A stretch of 64,000 nt of DNA, from positions 62,001 to 126,000 of the forward strand of contig CAMXBY010000083.1 of assembly GCA_947179485.1 (NCBI GenBank). Direction: 5' to 3'. Both the position numbers and the translations under genes were made by a program. This document shows, in pieces, positions 56,901 to 64,000 of this stretch; the stretch's first letter is position 1; each line of letters starts with the position of its first letter. Under the pieces are notes generated by a model. That model was not told the origin of the DNA and did not search any database. It saw only the letters and a list, made by a program, of their open reading frames with translations. The stretch comes from Allacma fusca (Eukaryota > Arthropoda > Collembola > Symphypleona > Sminthuridae).

Positions 56901-59900
56901 TTGGTAGGAAATTTAAAATACTCAAATACAAAATACTGTATTTTAAATACAATACTTGGTAGGAAATTTAAAATACTCAAATACAAAATACTGTATTTTA
57001 AATACAATTGGTAGGAAATTTAAAATACTCAAATACAAAATACTGTATTTTAAATACAATACTTGGTAGGAAATTTAAAATACTCAAATACAAAATACTG
57101 TATTTTAAATACGATACTTGGTAGGGAATTTAAAATACTCAAATACAAAATACTGTATTTTAAATACAATACTTGGTAGGAAATTTAAAATACTCAAATA
57201 CAAAATACTGTATTTTAAATACAATACTTGGTAAGAAATTTAAAATACTCAATTACAAAATACTGTATTTTAAATACAATACTTGGTAGGAAATTTTAAA
57301 TACTCAAATACAAAATACTGTATTTTAAATACAATACTTGGTAAGAAATTTAAAATACTCAAATACAAAATACTGTATTTTAAATACAATACTTGGTAAG
57401 AAATTTAAAATACTCAAATACAAAATACTGTATTTTAAATACAATACTTGGTAGGAAATTTAAAATACTCAATTACAAAATACTGTATTTTAAATACAAT
57501 ACTTGGTAGGAAATTTTAAATACTCAAATACAAAATACTGTATTTTAAATACAATACTTGGTAAGAAATTTAAAATACTCAAATACAAAATACTGTATTT
57601 TAAATACAATACTTGGTAGGAAATTTAAAATACTCAATTACAAAATACTGTATTTTAAATACAATACTTGGTAGGAAATTTTAAATACTCAAATACAAAA
57701 TACTGTATTTTAAATACAATACTTGGTAGGAAATTTAAAATACTCAAATACAAAATACTGTATTTTAAATACAATACTTGGTAGGAAATTTAAAATACTC
57801 AATTACAAAATACTGTATTTTAAATACAATACTTGGTAGGAAATTTAAAATACTCAAATACAAAATACTGTATTTTAAATACAATACTTGGTAGGAAATT
57901 TAAAATACTCAAATACAAAATACTGTATTTTAAATACAATACTTGGTAGGAAATTTAAAATACTCAAATACAAAATACTGTATTTTAAATACAATACTTG
58001 GTAGGAAATTTAAAATACTCAAATACAAAATACTGTATTTTAAATACAATTGGTAGGAAATTTAAAATACTCAAATACAAAATACTGTATTTTAAATACA
58101 ATACTTGGTAGGAAATTTAAAATACTCAAATACAAAATACTGTATTTTAAATACGATACTTGGTAGGGAATTTAAAATACTCAAATACAAAATACTGTAT
58201 TTTAAATACAATACTTGGTAGGAAATTTAAAATACTCAAATACAAAATACTGTATTTTAAATACAATACTTGGTAAGAAATTTAAAATACTCAATTACAA
58301 AATACTGTATTTTAAATACAATACTTGGTAGGAAATTTTAAATACTCAAATACAAAATACTGTATTTTAAATACAATACTTGGTAAGAAATTTAAAATAC
58401 TCAAATACAAAATACTGTATTTTAAATACAATACTTGGTAAGAAATTTAAAATACTCAAATACAAAATACTGTATTTTAAATACAATACTTGGTAGGAAA
58501 TTTAAAATACTCAAATACAAAATACTGTATTTTAAATACAATACTTGGTAGGAAATTTAAAATACTCAAATACAAAATACTGTATTTTAAATACAATACT
58601 TGGTAGGAAATTTAAAATACTCAAATACAAAATACTGTATTTTAAATACAATACTTGGTAGGAAATTTAAAATACTCAAATACAAAATACTGTATTTTAA
58701 ATACAATACTTGGTAAGAAATTTAAAATACTCAAATACAAAATACTGTATTTTAAATACAATACTTGGTAAGAAATTTAAAATACTCAAATACAAAATAC
58801 TGTATTTTAAATACAATACTTGGTAAGAAATTTAAAATACTCAAATACAAAATACTGTATTTTAAATACAATACTTGGTAGGAAATTTAAAATACTCAAA
58901 TACAAATTACTGTATTTTAAATACAATACTTGGTAGGAAATTTAAAATACTCAATTACAAAATACTGTATTTTAAATACAATACTTGGTAGGAAATTTAA
59001 AATACTCAAATACAAAATACTGTATTTTAAATACAATACTTGGTAGGAAATTTAAAATACATAATTACAAAATACTGTATTTTAAATACAATACTTGGTA
59101 GGAAATTTAAAATACTCAAATACAAAATACTGTATTTTAAATACAATACTTGGTAGGAAATTTAAAATACTCAAATACAAAATACTGTATTTTAAATACA
59201 ATACTTGGTAGGAAATTTAAAATACTCAAATACAAAATACTGTATTTTAAATACAATACTTGGTAGGAAATTTAAAATACTCAATTACAAAATACTGTAT
59301 TTTAAATACAATACTTGGTAGGAAATTTTAAATACTCAAATACAAAATACTGTATTTTAAATACAATACTTGGTAGGAAATTTAAAATACTCAAATACAA
59401 AATACTGTATTTTAAATACAATACTTGGTAGGAAATTTAAAATACTCAATTACAAAATACTGTATTTTAAATACAATACTTGGTAGGAAATTTAAAATAC
59501 TCAAATACAAAATACTGTATTTTAAATACAATACTTGGTAGGAAATTTAAAATACTCAAATACAAAATACTGTATTTTAAATACAATACTTGGTAGGAAA
59601 TTTAAAATACTCAAATACAAAATACTGTATTTTAAATACAATACTTGGTAGGAAATTTAAAATACTCAAATACAAAATACTGTATTTTAAATACAATACT
59701 TGGTAAGAAATTTAAAATACTCAAATACAAAATACTGTATTTTAAAAACAATACTTGGTAGGAAATTTAAAATACTCAAATACAAAATACTGTATTTTAA
59801 ATACAATACTTGGTAGGAAATTTAAAATACTCAAATACAAAATACTGTATTTTAAATACAATACTTGGTAGGAAATTTAAAATACTCAAATACAAAATAC

Positions 59901-60576
59901 TGTATTTTAAATACAATACTTGGTAGGAAATTTAAAATACTCAAATACAAAATACTGTATTTTAAATACAATATTTGGTAAGAAATTTAAAATACTCAAA
60001 TACAAAATACTGTATTTTAAATACAATACTTGGTAAGAAATTTAAAATACTCAAATACAAAATACTGTATTTTAAATACAATACTTGGTAAGAAATTTAA
60101 AATACTCAAATACAAAATACTGTATTTTAAATACAATACTTGGTAGGAAATTTAAAATACTCAATTACAAAATACTGTATTTTAAATACAATACTTGGTA
60201 GGAAATTTAAAATACTCAAATACAAAATACTGTATTTTAAATACAATACTTGGTAGGAAATTTAAAATACTCAAATACAAAATACTGTATTTTAAATACA
60301 ATACTTGGTAGGAAATTTAAAATACTCAAATACAAAATACTGTATTTTAAATACAATACTTGGTAGGAAATTTAAAATACTCAAATACAAAATACTGTAT
60401 TTTAAATACAATACTTGGTAGGAAATTTAAAATACTCAAATACAAAATACTGTATTTTAAATACAATACTTGGTAGGAAATTTAAAATACTCAAATACAA
60501 AATACTGTATTTTAAATACAATACTTGGTAGGAAATTTAAAATACTCAAATACAAAATACTGTATTTTAAATACAA

Positions 60577-61128
60577 AACGTTTCTTAAAATATCCACGTA
60601 ATGCTAACTCTTTTCGATTTCTAGAACACAAACTTTTTAAAACAGTCACTTCAAAGACTATATATAAGACACGTGTAGTAACAAATTGTGCAACAGCTGC
60701 CGAATAGGTCAGTCCATTATAATTGTGTTTTAAGTCGTTTTGACTGTTAACGAAGTAACATATTAATATGAAATTTGTATTTATTAGTCGTATCTTGAAC
60801 ATGTTTGATGTAGCCAAGGGATTTCTTTCCAACGTAAGTTATTTCAATTTGTAAATTGGAATTTTCAGACATTGCACATCGGATAAGCTGCATACAATGT
60901 CAAAACCAGAAATAGTACCAGTGAAAAGTATTTTGATCAAAATACTTTATTTGAATTACATTTGATATTTCATTCAGAGTAAGTATATACCAAATACTTT
61001 TGTACTTCCTTGCTCTCAAAACACTAAGTACAAAATACTTGCTTACTGCTTATCAACTTTGAAATACAAAATACAAAATACTTTGTGGTCTGAAAATACG
61101 TATTTTAAAATACTGTATTTGAAAATAC
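60577..61128. other. Non-coding flank running into a hAT-like transposon end
   Basis: No gene is supported; the open frames here (106 codons on the minus strand, 60 on the plus) partly read through satellite. A perfect 15-bp inverted repeat, GAACATGTTTGATGT at 60797-60811 and its complement at 61262-61276, brackets part of the region. From about 60930 the sequence becomes rich in AAATACTTT-type words, typical of the subterminal part of hAT-like elements. Confidence 0.5.
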
Positions 61129-61140
61129 TGCATAGCTCTG
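61129..61140 (-). mobile_element. hAT-like terminal repeat, copy A
   Basis: The minus strand reads CAGAGCTATGCA followed by GTATTTTCAAATACAG and further AAATAC words. CAG...-type ends with AATAC-rich subterminal repeats are common in non-autonomous hAT elements. The matching opposite end was not found in the window, so the element is truncated or extends to the left beyond the array. Confidence 0.5.
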
Positions 61141-61879
61141 CTTTTTACCAGCATCATTACAACTTTTACATTGTTTGTAGTTTGAATGATGCTCAACATC
61201 TGTAAGAACTCCATTTTAGCCATGCAATAACATACGTTGGAATGGGTCATTTTTACTAGACACATCAAACATGTTCAGGTTCTCTATATTCAGTATTACA
61301 TATCGCAATTGAATAGGCAAAATAGACTACACTCGTATGCTTTTGTACATCACTTACATTAAGTCCACTGTGGCTCTTTAACTACAATGTTTAAGATCCG
61401 CCGATGACACTCAATTTAATTTTCAGATACTAACTCGGTTACTAAAAATATCATAATAATCTACATTGCTTAATAAACTATCACAATAACTGATTATCTT
61501 TAGTCAAGGTAATTATAACTTATGGACTGACCAATTCAATAAAGGTTGAATCATTTGTAGCTACACAAGTTTTGTATGTAGTCCTTGAAGTGATTACGGG
61601 ATTAGTTATGTAATTGTTTTAATAAAATGCTGCCTTTTAAAGCTGTTTGAGTCCTGAACTGAAATTAAGGAGCATTATTTGTGTATTTTAAGAAAAGTAT
61701 TATATTCAAAATACAGTATTTTGTATTTGAGTATTTTAAATTACCGACCATGTATTTTATTTTTATTTGTATTTTAGTAATGTAACCGGAGGTATTTTAC
61801 TTTGTATTTTCTATAGTTTTACTTCAGGTATTTTATTTTGTATTTTGTCACCTTAGACCAAGTATTTTGCATAGCTCTG
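61141..61879 (-). mobile_element. hAT-like element fragment, copy B
   Basis: Ends at 61879 with the same 12-base end as copy A (TGCATAGCTCTG on the plus strand, 61868-61879) and in the same orientation. Inwards it has repeated AAATAC words with GGTCTAAGG and ACCTCCGG spacers, then one full satellite-like monomer (61695-61749). No transposase frame is visible and no opposite end was found, so it is called a non-autonomous fragment. Confidence 0.5.
61695..61749 (-). repeat. Solitary inverted satellite monomer inside the hAT-like element
   Basis: Read on the minus strand this 55-bp stretch matches the satellite consensus over its whole length with four mismatches (51/55): GGTCGGTAATTT against GGTAGGAAATTT at one end, and GAATATAATACTT against AAATACAATACTT at the other. 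The central TTAAAATACTCAAATACAAA and ATACTGTATTTT are identical. A second, shortened partial unit follows. Confidence 0.85.
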
Positions 61880-62131
61880 CATTTGAGTGAAGCAGCATTT
61901 AAAAATGCAAAGGTCATTTTGCCTCTTTGCGAACGATTTGTACTGTATATCAGTTGACTTGCAATTGCAAATTGCAATTACACTTGGAATTGCACTTATC
62001 GGTGTAATTACATCCAAATGTATTTGTAATTGCCTTACCAATTGCAAGTAACTGATGAACTAATTACTGGTACTTGCTGTATCAATTATAACTGCAATTG
62101 CAACTTCGGTTATTCCTAATACTTGCAACAG
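61880..62131. repeat. AATTGCAATTGC-type simple-word region
   Basis: Multiple copies of TGCAATTGCAA, GTAATTGC and TTGCAATTAC on both strands, as in the subterminal zones of some non-autonomous DNA transposons. No ends, target duplications or gene were recognised. Confidence 0.4.
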
Positions 62132-62340
62132 TACTCTGAGCCACCCTTGAACCAGGGCTCAATGCTCTGAACCACCTCTGAACCAGGACGTCTAGCTCTG
62201 AACCACCTCTGGAGCAGGACGTCTAGCTCTGAACCACCTCTGGACCAGGGCTTCTAGCTCTGAACTATCTCTGAATCAGGGCTCCAGGTTCTGAACCAGA
62301 GTTAATAGCTCTGAACCACTCCTGGACCAGAGTTAAGAGC
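62132..62340 (-). repeat. 31-bp minisatellite, inverted short arm
   Basis: About six and a half units of a 31-bp repeat with the words CTCTGAACCACCTCTG and GGACCAGGGC. These are the reverse complement of the words in the longer arm to the right. Units are more diverged than in the long arm. Confidence 0.8.
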
Positions 62341-62352
62341 TTTTAACACTGA

Positions 62353-63246
62353 TTCAGAACTTGGAGCCTTGGTTCAAAGGTGGTTCAGAGCTTGGAGCCC
62401 TAGTTCAGAGGTGGTTCAGAACTTGGAGCCCTGGTTCAGAGGTGGTTCAGAGGTGGTTCAGAAGTTGGAGTCCTGGTTCAGAGGTGGTTCAGAAGTTGGA
62501 GCCTTGGTTCAGAGGTGGTTCAGAACTTGGAGCGCTGGTTCAGAGCTGGTTCAGGACTTGGAGCGCTGGTTCAGAGGTGGTTCGGAGCGTGGAGGTGTGG
62601 TTCAGAGTTGGTTCAGAACTTGGAGCCCTGGTTCAGAGGTGGTTCAGAGGTGGTTCAGAAGTTGGAGTCCTGGTTCAGAGGTGGTTCAGAAGTTGGAGCC
62701 TTGGTTCAGAGGTGGTTCAGAACTTGGAGCGCTGGTTCAGAGCTGGTTCAGGACTTGGAGCGCTGGTTCAGAGGTGGTTCGGAGCGTGGAGGTGTGGTTC
62801 AGAGTTGGTTCAGAACTTGGTGCCCTGGTTCATAGGTGGTTCAGAGGTGGTTCAAAAGTTGGAGTCCTGGTTCAGAGGTGGTTCAGAACTTGGAGCCTTG
62901 GTTCAAAGGTGGTTCAGAGCTTGGAGCCCTAGTTCAGAGGTGGTTCAGAACTTGGAGCCCTGGTTCAGAGGTGGTTCAGAGGTGGTTCAGAAGTTGGAGT
63001 CCTGGTTCAGAGGTGGTTCAGAAGTTGGAGCCTTGGTTCAGAGGTGGTTCAGAACTTGGAGCGCTGGTTCAGAGCTGGTTCAGGACTTGGAGCGCTGGTT
63101 CAGAGGTGGTTCGGAGCGTGGAGGTGTGGTTCAGAGTTGGTTCAGAACTTGGAGCCCTGGTTTAGATGTGGGTCAGAACTTGGAGCCCTGGGTCAGAGGT
63201 GGTTCAGAACTTTAAGCCTTGGTTCAGAGGTGGTTCAGAGCCTTAT
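62353..63246 (+). repeat. 31-bp minisatellite, long arm with 197-bp higher-order unit
   Basis: Units of 31 bp built from GGTTCAGAGGTGGTTCAGAA and CTTGGAGCCCT, with occasional 11-bp insertions of an extra GGTGGTTCAGA. The marker GGAGCGTGGAGGTGTGG occurs at 62584, 62781 and 63114: 197 bp (six units plus 11 bp), then 333 bp. A 12-bp spacer separates it from the inverted arm. Open frames up to 284 codons exist in several frames only because the repeat lacks stops. Confidence 0.9.
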
Positions 63247-64000
63247 TGCTTTACCCTCATGACGGATAGGAACCGGTTCCTGTAACTTTACAGAAACAAT
63301 ATTTTTTAAAACTCGAACCAGTAAAATTGCCAATTATGTACTATAACTACTATCAACTACCGAGGATCATATACAGAATTTAATCTGTCCCCAAACTTAA
63401 CGTTGCTTGACGCTCACAAGCGGATCTTCGGAAACTATAGGTATATCTTATGTATTTAAAAAAATTATTCAAATCGTAGGAAATAACGTACATATTACAA
63501 ATCACCACTGCACGAATAATTCCTTGGATATTAACTGTAACAATATAATCGTATAGTGATTACGGATACACAACACGCAGCAATACAACAGTTACAATTG
63601 AAAAAACACCATCTTGGATCCTCACTACGTGCAAAGTCAATAAAGGGCGAACCGCTATTTACTATGGAAGGGATGTAACAGCGTCAGGCGTAAGCTAGTA
63701 ACGTATCTATACGTTCCTCTAAAAAACTAAAATATTTATGCACGCATACCAGTGAGCGTATTATATTAAACTTAAAATTAAATAAAAATTATCGCCTCTA
63801 ATCGTAATTTGTGCGGATCCTCAAAATTTTGAAAAACGTTTACAATAATATTCAAATTCCTCATGTGCGAGTTCATGCGACATCTACTGGCTTATGGAAA
63901 AGTTATTTTTGTAACGACAAATCCTACTATATATGGCGTTAAGCTTTACATCCCACGTTCTGTGCATATATACTTGCAAAAATTTATACGTGACCGCATC
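63247..64000. other. Unique flank, nothing recognised
   Basis: AT-rich sequence with no open frame of useful length, no tRNA-like fold seen and no transposon end identified. Confidence 0.5.

Larger units (their letters stand above)
35655..60576. repeat. 55-bp AT-rich satellite array, right arm
   Basis: About 453 copies of the same 55-bp monomer in the same orientation and phase as the left arm. The variant set differs: TACATAATTAC, TTTTAAAAACAATA, CAAATTACTG and AAATAATATACTTGG are frequent here, while GGTACGAAAT, common on the left, was not seen. In the distal part (54536, 56238, 57005, 58047) a 3-bp deletion (CAATTGG for CAATACTTGG) gives 52-bp monomers that recur in larger blocks. The array stops abruptly at 60576 within a monomer. 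Confidence 0.98.

Noticed and set aside
60512-60832. 106-codon minus-strand ORF at the array edge
   Set aside because: Its last third reads through satellite monomers and the rest has no protein-like pattern.
62361-63215. 284-codon open frame of repeated Trp/Phe/Gly-rich motifs
   Set aside because: It and several overlapping frames are open only because the 31-bp repeat lacks stop codons. All share the same words, and there is no start context or non-repeat domain.

Overview
The window is a metazoan, probably arthropod, repeat-rich locus. It has no recognisable host gene. The evidence is a >40 kb AT-rich satellite, metazoan-type Ty3/gypsy Pol proteins, a primer site matching metazoan tRNA-Val, and hAT-like transposon ends. 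The exact species cannot be read from the sequence.

Layout. (1) 1-15805 and 35655-60576 are two arms of one tandem array of a 55-bp, about 80% AT monomer (about 287 and 453 copies), organised into higher-order repeats of 15, 16, 17 and more monomers. (2) 15806-35654 is a single LTR retroelement of 19,849 bp inserted in the array on the minus strand. It has 1,468-bp LTRs about 99.1% identical (13 substitutions counted by eye, no indels), TG...CA ends and a 4-bp ATAC target duplication. (3) 60577-62131 is unique sequence with two hAT-like transposon ends; one contains a single inverted full-length copy of the satellite monomer. (4) 62132-63246 is a 31-bp minisatellite whose two arms face each other. 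(5) 63247-64000 holds nothing I recognise.

The retroelement is the main object of interest. In its own direction it reads: 5' LTR, tRNA-Val primer site, 3.8-kb leader with about 135-bp repeats, a tightly packed block of small ORFs (53-aa membrane protein, 81, 94 and 114 aa, a BTB/POZ-like protein, 66-aa membrane protein), Gag with an extra N-terminal region of about 530 residues, an in-frame UAG followed after 7 nt by an 8-bp hairpin, protease-RT-RNase H, integrase in a shifted frame with an AT-hook in its tail, then 561-, 218-, 139- and 123-aa ORFs (the last a membrane protein), a weak polypurine tract and the 3' LTR. I found no recognisable envelope gene.

The core genes give a complete reverse-transcribing, integrating element apart from a frame break at the integrase zinc finger. 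The small accessory ORFs, several separated by 2-11 nt, resemble the gene packing of a virus more than an ordinary gypsy element. The UAG plus hairpin suggests Gag-Pol is made by stop-codon readthrough. The AT-hook offers a possible explanation for landing in an AT-rich satellite.
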